From NCBI GenBank assembly GCA_023954745.1, contig JAGSHC010000022.1, positions 1 to 43,767 of the forward strand: 43,767 nt of DNA, written 5' to 3'. This DNA is from Deltaproteobacteria bacterium. GTDB taxonomy: Bacteria; Myxococcota_A; UBA796; UBA9615. Positions 35,280 to 43,767 of the stretch are shown here, piece by piece (within the stretch, counting starts at the first letter, position 1; each line of letters starts with the position of its first letter). The notes below the pieces were generated by a model that made no database searches, was not told the DNA's origin, and worked only from the letters and a program-made list of their open reading frames with translations. Both the position numbers and the translations under genes were made by a program.

Positions 35280-36023
35280 TCACTCGGCCGCCTCGTCCGC
35301 GCGAAAGCCCACCGGGTCCACCGGTAGGTAGCCCAGCTCCTTCAACGAGACCCAGGTCTCGTCCCCGAGAATCACGTGGTCGGCGACGTCGATGCCCAGG
35401 AGCGAGCCTGCCGCCGCGATCCTGCGAGTCAGAGCGATGTCCTCCGCCGACGGCGTCGGGTCCCCCGAGGGATGGTTGTGGGCGAGGACGACGCTCTCGG
35501 CCGCCTCGAGAATGGGGACCCTGAAGACCTGGGAGACCTCCACGTGCACCCGGTTCGCTCCTCCCCGAGCGACCTCTTCCAAGGAGAGACGGCACGCGCG
35601 GGCGTCCCTCGCGAGGACCCAGAAGTGCTCCCTGCGGGCCCGCCGCGCTCGCCCCCGGAGCATCTCGAAGACTTGCCCCGGGTCGGTGATCCGCACGCCC
35701 CGTGGGACCGGACGCTCCGCCAGGCGCTCCACCATCGTCATCGCGCAGAGGAGACGGCGGGCCTTGGTGGGGCCAATCCCCGAGATGGTACGGAGTCGCC
35801 CCTCGGTCATGTCGACGAGGCGCGCGAGCCCTCCGACGTCAGCGAGCACCACGCGGGCGAGATCGAGCGCGCCGAGGCCTGGAGCGCCCCCCCGCGTGAG
35901 AAGGAAGGAGAGAAGCTCCGCGTCGCCGAGGGCGCGCGGGCCCACGAGCGCCAGGCGCGCGTCGGGATCGAGGTCGAGCACAGGTCCTCCTGAGTGGGGA
36001 CCCAAGGAGGGAGCACGGTCCAT
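35280..36023 (-). CDS. radC: RadC/JAB-domain protein
   Basis: The product has 247 residues. The N-terminal helix-hairpin-helix region includes LRTISGIGPTKARRLLCAM. The JAB/MPN metal site is complete: HNHPSGDPTPSAEDIALTRRI at about 182 onward, with a Glu upstream. RadC was named for DNA repair, but the E. coli allele proved to be a recG mutation, so the true function of the family is unsettled. The extreme N-terminus is uncertain. The divergent intergenic region upstream holds a striking repeat. Confidence 0.92.
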   Translation of the reverse strand: MDRAPSLGPHSGGPVLDLDPDARLALVGPRALGDAELLSFLLTRGGAPGLGALDLARVVLADVGGLARLVDMTEGRLRTISGIGPTKARRLLCAMTMVERLAERPVPRGVRITDPGQVFEMLRGRARRARREHFWVLARDARACRLSLEEVARGGANRVHVEVSQVFRVPILEAAESVVLAHNHPSGDPTPSAEDIALTRRIAAAGSLLGIDVADHVILGDETWVSLKELGYLPVDPVGFRADEAAE

Positions 36024-36078
36024 GCCAGACCCGGAGAGCGCGGAAATCGTTGGGTTCTGAGGTTGCTCACGGGGCTCC

Positions 36079-36130
36079 GTGTCCGGGGTGTGTCCGGGGA
36101 GCCGGACACACCCCGGACACGGCCGGACAC
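36079..36130. repeat. 19-bp perfect hairpin built from five CCGGACAC/GTGTCCGG copies
   Basis: Bases 36079-36097 and 36102-36120 are exact reverse complements separated by GGAG. Each arm holds two copies of the octamer, and a fifth copy is at 36123-36130. Starts are at 36079, 36090, 36102, 36113 and 36123, so spacings are 10-12 bp, about one helical turn. The element lies between the divergent starts of radC (36023) and the J-domain gene (36250). It could be an operator array, a REP-like element, or an RNA hairpin. Confidence 0.85.
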
Positions 36131-36192
36131 GCAGCGTGACGCTGCCTCCACATCAGGCGGATACGCGCCCTGACTCGTGGCCCTGCGTGGGG

Positions 36193-36198
36193 TAGCAT
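36193..36198 (+). promoter_or_regulatory. Candidate -10 box for the J-domain gene (leadered)
   Basis: TAGCAT lies about 52 nt before GTG 36250, downstream of the CCGGACAC array. This predicts a leader of about 45 nt that could carry the weak GAGAA ribosome-binding site. Confidence 0.35.
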
Positions 36199-36249
36199 CG
36201 CCATCCGCGCCGACGATCCGTCGCGCATCGAGAGGTCGCAGAGAACCCA

Positions 36250-36990
36250 GTGTCCGTCGTCTCCGCCACTTGCTATGAGCTCCTCGGAGTCCCCGTTCAC
36301 GCCTCCCGCTCGGAGCTCGCCGAGGCGTGGAAGCAGGAACGGACGAGCCTCCAGAAGCGGCCTGACAGCTACACCAGCGAAGAGGTCGAAGCGCTGTGTG
36401 CGCGCCTCGACGAGGCGTTCGCGATCCTGAGCGACCCGGAGCAGAGCGCGAGGTACCGGGCGTACGTCGCGCAGCAAGATGGCACCGCTGCTCCGTGGAA
36501 GCCCGCGGACTTCATCGGAACGAACGTCGCTGCATGGGGAGCGCGCTCCACCCAGATCCCCGCTCCCGCTGCCGTCGCCCCGGAGCTTCCCGGTGAGCCC
36601 CCGGCGCCGCTCGAGATCCCCGCCGACCCACCGCCCTGGCTGGTGGCGCGCGAGCCCCACCGCGAGCCCGTCGAGGCCCTGGTCGAAGAAGCGGTGCAGG
36701 CCCTCGCGGACCAGACGGCGGCCCGTGCACCGGCCGAGGAGCCGCCTGTCATCGAGGACGCGGCGGACGCCTTGGACCCGGACACGGTGAACACGTTCGA
36801 TGAGTGGGGTGCCGCTCCTGACGACTCCGTCCTGGCGCGCACCGTCCCCATGGGACCCGCGGCCGCCAAGCCCCCCCCGCCGGATCTGAGCTCCCTGACC
36901 CGCCTCGCCGGACGTCGCCCAGTGCGCACGATGCCCCCAGTGCGGACGCGTCCTGCGAGCAAGCTCCCCCAGAGTCCCGACGAAGACTGA
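36250..36990 (+). CDS. Degenerate J-domain protein
   Basis: The product has 246 residues from GTG 36250. Residues ~7-72 match the DnaJ helical pattern (CYELLGVPVHASRSELAEAWKQE..ALCARLDEAFAILSDPEQSARYRAY). The HPD motif that contacts DnaK is RPD (Arg37-Pro38-Asp39), so ATPase stimulation may be weak or lost. The remainder is a long Pro/Ala/Glu-rich disordered tail with a short basic end. It is not a full co-chaperone and has no zinc finger or C-terminal peptide-binding domain. Confidence 0.8.
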   Translation: MSVVSATCYELLGVPVHASRSELAEAWKQERTSLQKRPDSYTSEEVEALCARLDEAFAILSDPEQSARYRAYVAQQDGTAAPWKPADFIGTNVAAWGARSTQIPAPAAVAPELPGEPPAPLEIPADPPPWLVAREPHREPVEALVEEAVQALADQTAARAPAEEPPVIEDAADALDPDTVNTFDEWGAAPDDSVLARTVPMGPAAAKPPPPDLSSLTRLAGRRPVRTMPPVRTRPASKLPQSPDED

Positions 36991-37008
36991 TCGGGCCGGG
37001 CCCGCTGG

Positions 37009-37791
37009 CTACCAGCCGAGCAGGGACTCCATCGCCGCCACCTCCGCCGGCCGCCCGAGGATCACATCCTCGGTGTCGCTCCCACCCCGCCCTGGGCGAC
37101 GCACCATCGTGAGGCCCGCCTCGTCCAACAAGCAGCGAGACGCCATCAGATCCCACGGCTTCAGCCCCGGGTCCACCATGACGTCCAGCCCACCACGAAG
37201 CACCTGCGCGTGCCCGAAGGCATCCGTGTAGCCCCGCACGTAGGGATGGTGCGCAAACAGGGTCTGTAGCTCAGCCTCACAGTGAGACGACGCAAACTGC
37301 GCTGCGTCGCCCATGCCGACCAGGGTGCGACCCGGCGTGGGTGGGCGCGGCCGCAGGGCCTTCCCATTGAGGGCAATGCCCTGCCCTGCCGCGGCGCCGT
37401 ACAGCTCGCCGAGGGCAGGAAGGTTGAGGACACCGACGAGCACCTCGTCCTGGGCTCGATCCCAAAGAGCGATCAACGTGGCGAAGAACGGCAGCCCATG
37501 GACGAAGGAGATGGTCCCGTCGATGGGGTCCACGACCCAGGTGAGATCGGCGTCGGGGGAGTCGTCGCCCTCCTCTTCACCGAAGACGGGGATGGAGGGG
37601 GTGAGCTCACCGAAGACCTGTCGCACGGCACGCTCTGCCTCTCGATCCGCCACGGTGACCGGGGAGCCATCGCCTTTGATGTCCGCCCCGATGGGCCCTC
37701 GGCGGTGGTGTCGAAGGAGGACGGCCTCGGCGGCTCTGGCAGCCTCGATGGCTACCCTGAGAAAGCCCGCTGGATCGCGTTTGGAACTCAT
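37009..37791 (-). CDS. Inositol-monophosphatase-family phosphatase
   Basis: The product has 260 residues from ATG 37791. Metal-binding motifs are complete: VFGEEEGDD (~71-79), WVVDPIDGTISF (~86-97) and the C-terminal PWDLMASRCLLDEAG. The family includes inositol monophosphatase, histidinol-phosphatase (HisN) and CysQ. The DGT-S-F form and the neighbours do not decide between them. It is cytosolic and Mg-dependent by family knowledge, and divergent from a surface lipoprotein gene. Confidence 0.92.
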   Translation of the reverse strand: MSSKRDPAGFLRVAIEAARAAEAVLLRHHRRGPIGADIKGDGSPVTVADREAERAVRQVFGELTPSIPVFGEEEGDDSPDADLTWVVDPIDGTISFVHGLPFFATLIALWDRAQDEVLVGVLNLPALGELYGAAAGQGIALNGKALRPRPPTPGRTLVGMGDAAQFASSHCEAELQTLFAHHPYVRGYTDAFGHAQVLRGGLDVMVDPGLKPWDLMASRCLLDEAGLTMVRRPGRGGSDTEDVILGRPAEVAAMESLLGW

Positions 37792-37836
37792 GTAGTCTCC
37801 GCGCCGCCAAAGCTGCGGCACCCCGGAGTCTCCCAG

Positions 37837-39825
37837 ATGAATCGTTCGCTCGCGTACTTCCTCCTCCTCGCCCTCCTCGGGCTTCCCGTCCTCCCTGGCT
37901 GTCCTTCGGGCGGAACCGGCGACGACGACGACTCGGTGGACGACGACGACGACGATGACGACGACGACGGAGCCAGCGATCCCTGCGACTCCGTGACGGA
38001 CATCACCGCGAACCTCGACGGCACCCCCGTGACAGGTGCGACGACGTCGGCCTCCGGCAACGCCCTGACGGGCTCCTGTGCTGCAGACTCCCCCGGAGCG
38101 GGAGAGGTCGTCTTCTCGGTGACGCCTGCGACCAGCGGTCTCATCACGGCCACGACGGACAACGCTCTCACCGACTTCGACACCGTGCTCTACGTGCTGA
38201 CGGACTGCAGCGACGAGAACACCGAGGTGGTCTGCAACGACGACGCCGCTCAGGGCAACACCAACTCGATCCTCCAGTGGGACGGCGACGCCGGGACCAC
38301 CTACTACATCGTCGTCGACGGCTACGAGGCCACGGGCGGCTTCGAGCTGACGGTGGATCTGGCGGTCTGTGGAGACGGCGCGGTCGCCGGCGACGAGCAG
38401 TGCGACGACAACAACACCGACTCTGGCGACGGATGCGCGGCCGACTGCACCTGGGAGTGCGTGGACGACAGCAACGAGGACGACGACGACGTGGCGGGTG
38501 CGACCTCGCTGACGGGCGCGACGTTCCCGACCACCGCAGCGGGCCAGGTGCTCTGCCCGAGCGACTTCAACGAAGAGGTCGGCGTGTACGGCGACTGGTG
38601 GGCCGTGGACGTGGCCGAGGGCGAGTACGTCCAGGTCGATGTCGCCGGTGGAGCGACCCTCACGACCACCTGCGCGGACCAGACCCTCAGCGCCGCCCTC
38701 CTCGACGCGGACCTCACGGCCTTTGGCGGTGGCGACACCACCGAAGGTGAGTGCGTCTCCTTCGCCGCCGAGCCCGCCGCCGGCACCTACTACATCGCCG
38801 TCTTCTGGGATGACCAGACGGTCGCTCCCCAGGACTACGAGGTGACCGTGGACGTCGGAACCTCGGTGTGTGGTGACGACCTCCAGACCGGCGTCGAAGA
38901 GTGCGATGACGGCAACACCGACGGCGACGACGGCTGCTCCGCGACCTGCGTCGAAGAGGACGCCACCTGCACCGTGGTCGCGGCCACCGAGACGAACATC
39001 GACGGCGCCTCTCTCACCGGCGACACCACCACGGGCACCGACGACCACGCCCCCCAGGCCTGCGGCCTCGCGGGCGGCGCGGCTGAGGACGTCTACAGCC
39101 TCACGGTCACCGAGGACCAGGCCATCATCGTGGACCTGCTCAACCCCGGGACGGCCTACGACACCACCCTGTACGTCCGCGAGAACTGCGTGGACCCAGG
39201 AGCCGAGATCGCCTGCAACGACGACGCCGGTGGCGAGCTGAGCAGCACGCTGTTCTTCGACGCCCTCAAGGACGTGACCTACTACATCTTCGTGGACGGC
39301 TACGAGGCTGAGGTCGGTGCCTACGAGATGACCCTGACCGCTCCGGTCTGCGGCGACGGCAACGTCGACATCAACGAAGAGTGCGACGACATGAACGGGA
39401 CGCCCGCCGACGGCTGCGAGAACGACTGCACCATCACCCCCATCTGCGCTTCGGCGGAAGACGAGGACCTGGGCGCGCTCTCCAGCGGGGACAACACCGC
39501 CACGGTGACCCTCGTGGCCGGCGCGGACGACCTGCCGGACCTCGACTGCTCGAGCCCCGGCGGCGGCGACTACATGCTCCGCTTCGAGCTCACGACCGCC
39601 GGCGACGTGACCATCGCGTACTCGCAGACGATGCCCACCGATGCCCAGATTGGCGTCTTCACCGACGACGTGGACTGCACGGTCGGCATCTGCAACGACC
39701 CTGTCGGCGAGCCCACGGGCAGCTTTGTGGTGCCGGGACTCGGTGTCGGCGAGCACTTCATCGTGCTCGAGGCCTGGGAAGACGGCGGAGAGGGCGACGT
39801 CGCCCTGACGATCACGGCGCCCTAG
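37837..39825 (+). CDS. Cysteine-rich surface lipoprotein with DUF4215-type repeats
   Basis: The product has 662 residues from ATG 37837. The signal peptide ends LPVLPGC and is followed by an Asp-rich stretch with GDDDDSV and a run of ten Asp. Three Myxococcus-type Cys repeats are visible (CGDGAVAGDEQCDDNN, CGDDLQTGVEECDDGN, CGDGNVDINEECDDMN, each with DGC after it). Between them lie about four PPC-like beta domains (LYVLTDCSDENTEVVCNDD.., YYIVVDGYEATGGFELTV). Calcium binding through the Asp-rich parts is plausible. I infer a secreted or cell-surface adhesin-like role; no enzyme site is seen. Confidence 0.85.
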   Translation: MNRSLAYFLLLALLGLPVLPGCPSGGTGDDDDSVDDDDDDDDDDGASDPCDSVTDITANLDGTPVTGATTSASGNALTGSCAADSPGAGEVVFSVTPATSGLITATTDNALTDFDTVLYVLTDCSDENTEVVCNDDAAQGNTNSILQWDGDAGTTYYIVVDGYEATGGFELTVDLAVCGDGAVAGDEQCDDNNTDSGDGCAADCTWECVDDSNEDDDDVAGATSLTGATFPTTAAGQVLCPSDFNEEVGVYGDWWAVDVAEGEYVQVDVAGGATLTTTCADQTLSAALLDADLTAFGGGDTTEGECVSFAAEPAAGTYYIAVFWDDQTVAPQDYEVTVDVGTSVCGDDLQTGVEECDDGNTDGDDGCSATCVEEDATCTVVAATETNIDGASLTGDTTTGTDDHAPQACGLAGGAAEDVYSLTVTEDQAIIVDLLNPGTAYDTTLYVRENCVDPGAEIACNDDAGGELSSTLFFDALKDVTYYIFVDGYEAEVGAYEMTLTAPVCGDGNVDINEECDDMNGTPADGCENDCTITPICASAEDEDLGALSSGDNTATVTLVAGADDLPDLDCSSPGGGDYMLRFELTTAGDVTIAYSQTMPTDAQIGVFTDDVDCTVGICNDPVGEPTGSFVVPGLGVGEHFIVLEAWEDGGEGDVALTITAP

Positions 39826-39826
39826 A

Positions 39827-39857
39827 CCGGTCTCGGGGGGCCTCGGCCCCCAACCGG
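39827..39857. terminator. GC-rich terminator-like hairpin
   Basis: CCGGT (39827-39831) pairs with ACCGG (39853-39857), and inside it five G pair with five C around a GCCTCGG loop. It lies in the 36-bp gap between the convergent ends of the surface lipoprotein gene and the molybdoenzyme gene. Confidence 0.5.
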
Positions 39858-39861
39858 GCGT

Positions 39862-41004
39862 TCAGCTCACTCGGATGGTGCCCAAGGCCCAGGACGAGTC
39901 GGCGTCGAGGCGGTCCATGTCCACCTCGGGCTGCTCGGCGGTGGCGGTGCGCGCCTTCACGGCGACGTCGTAGTCACCGGGTGCGTCGGGCGTCCAGGGG
40001 ATGAACCACGGCGTCCACACATCGGGCAGGGGCCACCTCTCCCCGCGGTCCCGAAATGCGCGCCGCGCCTCGTGATGCGACTCCAGCTCCTTCGGGATGG
40101 GCAGCTTCGCGGTGCGCCACGGCTGGTCGCGGCCCCCGATGCGCACCTGCACCTTCTCGATGGCCTCCCGACCGCCGAAGGCCACGCCTCGAAGGATGTG
40201 CGGTCGGATCTCGGTGACGGCGATGGGGTTGGTGCTGCGCAGGTCCGGGCTGAGGATCTTGCTGCCGAGCTGCACCGTGCCGGCGTCGGTGCCCGCGCCG
40301 GTGTCGACCTCGTGGTTCCCCCACGGCTCGTCCCGGCGGGTGATCTCGATGCGGCGCGGCCACTTCACGTTCTTGAAGCCGTAGCGGTCCGGGACGATGA
40401 GTCGCACGGGGCCCCCGCGGGGATGGGGGATGGCCTGACCGTTGAGATAGAAGGCCAGCAGGGTCTGCCGACCGTCCGCGGTGTCGAGGTCCGCGATGCG
40501 CAGGTTCGCCGTGAAGCCGTCCGGGGAGTGCACCCGCAGCCGCTTGGCGTTCGGAGCGATGTAGGCCTTGAGGAAGCGGGTGAGGGGTACGCCGGTCCAG
40601 ACGGCGTTCGAGGCGAGCCGGATCTCGGGCCCGTCGCCGGAGCAGCGCATGGTCTTGAGGAGGGCGACCGACCCCTGGGACGCCGCGCTGGCGAGCACGT
40701 CATCGCGGGTGATGGTCACCACGGAGCGGGCCGCGTCGCCGCCGATCTCGAGGGTGAAGTCCTCGCCGTCGCCACGCCACTCGAGGGCGTTGATGTCCGG
40801 GCGCGTCGCCGCCGCCACCCAGAACACGGGGTCGCGCTTCTTCGCATCCCACTTGTTGTAGAAGACCGAGGAGTCCGTGAGGAACGGGATCTGCTCGTCC
40901 CACAGGTCCGGCGTGTCCGCCAGAAGCCACCAAGCCGTCGCCCCGCCCAGAGCCAGGGTTGTGGCTCCCGACGCCAGCACAAACCGCCTCGTGGGTCTCC
41001 GCAC
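39862..41004 (-). CDS. Sulfite-oxidase-family molybdopterin oxidoreductase
   Basis: I choose GTG 41004, giving 380 residues with a Tat-like signal (RRPTRRFVLASGATTLALGG). The Moco-binding domain contains the Mo-ligand Cys in LLKTMRCSGDGPEI, followed by VWTGVPLTRFLKAY and GGPVRLIVPDRYGFKNVKWPRRIEI, cited for the PDRYGFK-KW pattern. The C-terminal part resembles the Mo-co dimerisation domain (LRGVAFGGREAIEKVQVRIGG, then DYDVAVKARTATAEQP). It is probably periplasmic. No cytochrome partner gene is adjacent, so the electron acceptor and substrate are unknown. Confidence 0.86.
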   Translation of the reverse strand: MRRPTRRFVLASGATTLALGGATAWWLLADTPDLWDEQIPFLTDSSVFYNKWDAKKRDPVFWVAAATRPDINALEWRGDGEDFTLEIGGDAARSVVTITRDDVLASAASQGSVALLKTMRCSGDGPEIRLASNAVWTGVPLTRFLKAYIAPNAKRLRVHSPDGFTANLRIADLDTADGRQTLLAFYLNGQAIPHPRGGPVRLIVPDRYGFKNVKWPRRIEITRRDEPWGNHEVDTGAGTDAGTVQLGSKILSPDLRSTNPIAVTEIRPHILRGVAFGGREAIEKVQVRIGGRDQPWRTAKLPIPKELESHHEARRAFRDRGERWPLPDVWTPWFIPWTPDAPGDYDVAVKARTATAEQPEVDMDRLDADSSWALGTIRVS

Positions 41005-41018
41005 TCCCAGACGTCTCC

Positions 41019-41477
41019 CTACGGCCAGGCAGCCGGCAAGTAGTGGCTGCCTCGGGCCCACTTGTAGCAACCACCATTGCTACCGCCTCCGCCGCCGGGC
41101 AGGCAGGAGTCCTCGCCCTGACACGCAGCGAAGTCCAGCCCCGGGGTCAGCGGGGTGACCCAGCACCAGGGCTCGCTGGCCTCCTGCCAGTAGCAGCCGA
41201 TTCCCTCGATGGCTGTGCAGGAGGCGTGGACCGTCGAGTCGAGCTCGGTGGGGAGGTTTGCATCGCCGGCAGAGTCGTCGTCGTTGGCGGCGTCGTCGTC
41301 GTTGGCGGCGTCGTCGTCGTTGGCGGCGTCGTCGTCGTTGGCGGCGTCGTCGTCGTTGGCGGCGTCGTCATCGTTGGCGGCGTCGTCATCGTTGGCGGAC
41401 GAGTCGTCGTCGTTGCCCGAGGGGCATCCCAATCCAAGGGTCGCCATCAGCAAGAACATCAGCAGTCGCAGTCGCAT
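41019..41477 (-). CDS. Lipoprotein with AANDDD repeat linker and Cys-rich tail
   Basis: The product has 152 residues from ATG 41477, with AAGGAG well placed upstream. The signal peptide ends MATLGLGC. Seven hexapeptides of the AANDDD type follow, between NDDDS-flanks. The C-terminal ~70 residues have six Cys (HASCTAIEGIGCYWQ, PWCWV, AACQGEDSC, GGCYKW). It ends 14 bp before the molybdoenzyme start, so the two are probably cotranscribed. The function is unknown; a role as an extracellular partner of the enzyme is only inferred. Confidence 0.78.
   Translation of the reverse strand: MRLRLLMFLLMATLGLGCPSGNDDDSSANDDDAANDDDAANDDDAANDDDAANDDDAANDDDAANDDDSAGDANLPTELDSTVHASCTAIEGIGCYWQEASEPWCWVTPLTPGLDFAACQGEDSCLPGGGGGSNGGCYKWARGSHYLPAAWP
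41274..41399 (-). repeat. Seven 18-bp tandem units (AANDDD linker)
   Basis: Units start at 41274 and repeat every 18 bp. The first five are identical, the sixth differs by one base and the seventh by two. They encode the Asp-rich linker of the lipoprotein. Near-identity at the DNA level suggests recent expansion by slippage or recombination; length changes would stay in frame. Confidence 0.92.
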
Positions 41478-41532
41478 CGGAAGCTCCTTCACATGACGCA
41501 CCGGCGAGCAGCCGCGCGTTCTTCCCGTCTCC

Positions 41533-41538
41533 AGGGTA
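41533..41538 (-). promoter_or_regulatory. Candidate -10 box for the repeat lipoprotein (leadered)
   Basis: TACCCT on the minus strand lies about 56 nt before ATG 41477. It would give a leader containing the AAGGAG ribosome-binding site. Confidence 0.3.
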
Positions 41539-41561
41539 CAGCGTGGAAGAGCTCGCGGCCC

Positions 41562-42410
41562 CTACTCCCCCAGCCCCAGCCCGTCGAACCAACCCAGGAC
41601 GAGGTCGCCCACCCGGGCAGCGGCGGCATCACTGAAGTGGATTCCATCAATCATCGCGCCCCAAGACCCGTCGCTGGCGATGCGGTCCCAGCTCCGACCC
41701 AGGATGTAGTGCGCGAAGCCAGCCGCGGCGAGGAGACGCCCCACATCCCTGAAGGAGCCTTCGTAGGGGCGGCTGGCCTCGGCGTTCAGCGGCCACACAG
41801 CGGCGTGCACGTCGAGGAGAGGAGCCTCGAGGCGCTCGGCGTGGGCTCGGATGCTGTCGTTCCAGCGGCGCACCAGCTGCTCGGCGGGGTGACTCTCGTC
41901 CGCTCCGAGGGGCGGGATCGTGCACAGGGCGAGGTGGGGGGTCGCCGCACGGAGGCGGTCGACGAGGGCCGTGTACTGCTCTTGCGACCAAGGGAGGTCG
42001 GGCGTGTGGGGCAGGGTGTTGTCCTTGACGTACTGGCGGGCCCGGTCCGGCCGCTCCGCGGCCATCACGTCGTTGCTGCCGATCATCAAGACCACCGCCG
42101 ACGGCATGCAGGCGAGGTCCGCGTCCAAGCGCTGCAGCAGGTTCCACGCCTGCTGCCCGTTGACTCCTCCGTTGGCGACCCCCACTCCCTTCGGCGCGAG
42201 GTGCGCACGCAGCGGACCGACCCAATCGGCGCCGATGTGTCCGTGGGTGAGGGAGTCACCGAGACAGAGGAGCACGGGGGTGTCGGCGTCCCCATCGCGT
42301 CGCACGGCACCCGGCGGTCCCGACGCAGGACGAAGGACCCGCCAGAGCGCGTAGCCGAAGAGGGAGAGGAGCAGGAAGGGAAGCCCTGCGGCGGCGAGCA
42401 GCCAAAGCAT
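41562..42410 (-). CDS. Membrane-anchored SGNH (GDSL) hydrolase
   Basis: The product has 282 residues. One N-terminal membrane helix (LAAAGLPFLLLSLFGYALW) is followed by the SGNH blocks: block I CLGDSLTHG with the nucleophile Ser, block II GGVNGQQAWNLL, block III MIGSNDVM, and block V DGIHFSDAA with the catalytic Asp and His. These enzymes hydrolyse esters such as lysophospholipids or acylated sugars; the substrate is not evident. It is divergent from the kinase gene, 44 bp apart. Confidence 0.9.
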   Translation of the reverse strand: MLWLLAAAGLPFLLLSLFGYALWRVLRPASGPPGAVRRDGDADTPVLLCLGDSLTHGHIGADWVGPLRAHLAPKGVGVANGGVNGQQAWNLLQRLDADLACMPSAVVLMIGSNDVMAAERPDRARQYVKDNTLPHTPDLPWSQEQYTALVDRLRAATPHLALCTIPPLGADESHPAEQLVRRWNDSIRAHAERLEAPLLDVHAAVWPLNAEASRPYEGSFRDVGRLLAAAGFAHYILGRSWDRIASDGSWGAMIDGIHFSDAAAARVGDLVLGWFDGLGLGE

Positions 42411-42416
42411 GCCCCG

Positions 42417-42422
42417 AGGATA
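42417..42422 (-). promoter_or_regulatory. TANNNT box for leaderless SGNH hydrolase start
   Basis: On the minus strand TATCCT ends 7 nt before the ATG at 42410. Confidence 0.5.
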
Positions 42423-42440
42423 TCGCGCGGCTGCCTGAGC

Positions 42441-42446
42441 TACCGT
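42441..42446 (+). promoter_or_regulatory. TANNNT box before the kinase gene
   Basis: TACCGT ends 9 nt before GTG 42455. With the divergent box at 42417-42422 it splits the 44-bp gap into two near-leaderless promoters. Confidence 0.42.
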
Positions 42447-42454
42447 GGGCAGCC

Positions 42455-43767
<1,313 letters not shown>

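Noticed and set aside
36079-36120. Intrinsic terminator call for the 19-bp hairpin
   Set aside because: It lies between divergent start codons, where no transcript needs to end, and no U-tract follows on either strand.
41274-41399. CRISPR array
   Set aside because: The 18-bp units are directly tandem with no spacers, and they encode an in-frame Asp-rich linker.

Overview
The window is GC-rich bacterial chromosome, densely coded on both strands, with about 42 protein genes and no rRNA, tRNA, transposase, phage gene or CRISPR array that I can see. Several features point to a member of the Myxococcota (deltaproteobacterial type), probably uncultured. Many lipoproteins carry Asp-rich linkers of the GDDDDSA type straight after the lipid-modified Cys. 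One surface protein has repeated CGDG...EECDDGN...DGC cysteine modules. There are also FHA domains fused to an ABC transporter, a Ser/Thr kinase, and many TPR proteins. The phylum is an inference; no marker gene here settles it.

Layout. 1-7895: two lipoproteins on the minus strand, a DsbD-like/thioredoxin/TPR protein, a YihY-type membrane protein, proC, a lipoprotein with a non-catalytic alpha/beta-hydrolase fold, a LexA-like regulator without its catalytic Ser, and three unknown proteins. 7992-13731 (minus): an apparent operon of two exported proteins, a triple-FHA ABCG-type transporter and an alkaline-phosphatase-superfamily enzyme. 13893-21249 (plus): a large TPR protein, then housekeeping genes (GNAT, RlmI-type methyltransferase, CoA-diphosphatase-type Nudix, ttcA, aat, HAD hydrolase). 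21392-28825 (minus): an envelope-sensing block with a giant membrane AAA-type ATPase, an MscS channel, a flavin reductase, two ECF sigma factors and a zinc-finger anti-sigma domain fused to a lipoprotein.

29030-35247 (plus): a 52-residue DUF5989 protein, then the conserved stress operon prkA-yeaH-spoVR with two extra genes. A candidate sigma-54 promoter lies upstream of prkA. 35280-43767: radC, a degenerate J-domain protein, an inositol-phosphatase-type enzyme, a cysteine-rich surface lipoprotein, a repeat lipoprotein with a sulfite-oxidase-type molybdoenzyme, an SGNH hydrolase, and a Ser/Thr kinase cut by the right edge.

Two observations stand out. First, about nine transcription units have a TANNNT hexamer whose last base lies 7-9 nt before the start codon, which is the spacing expected for leaderless mRNAs. 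Second, the AAA-ATPase/MscS pair at 24150-28825 looks like a split MscK-type channel in which a cytoplasmic ATPase plus winged-helix module takes the place of the fused channel domain. I know of no description of such a system.
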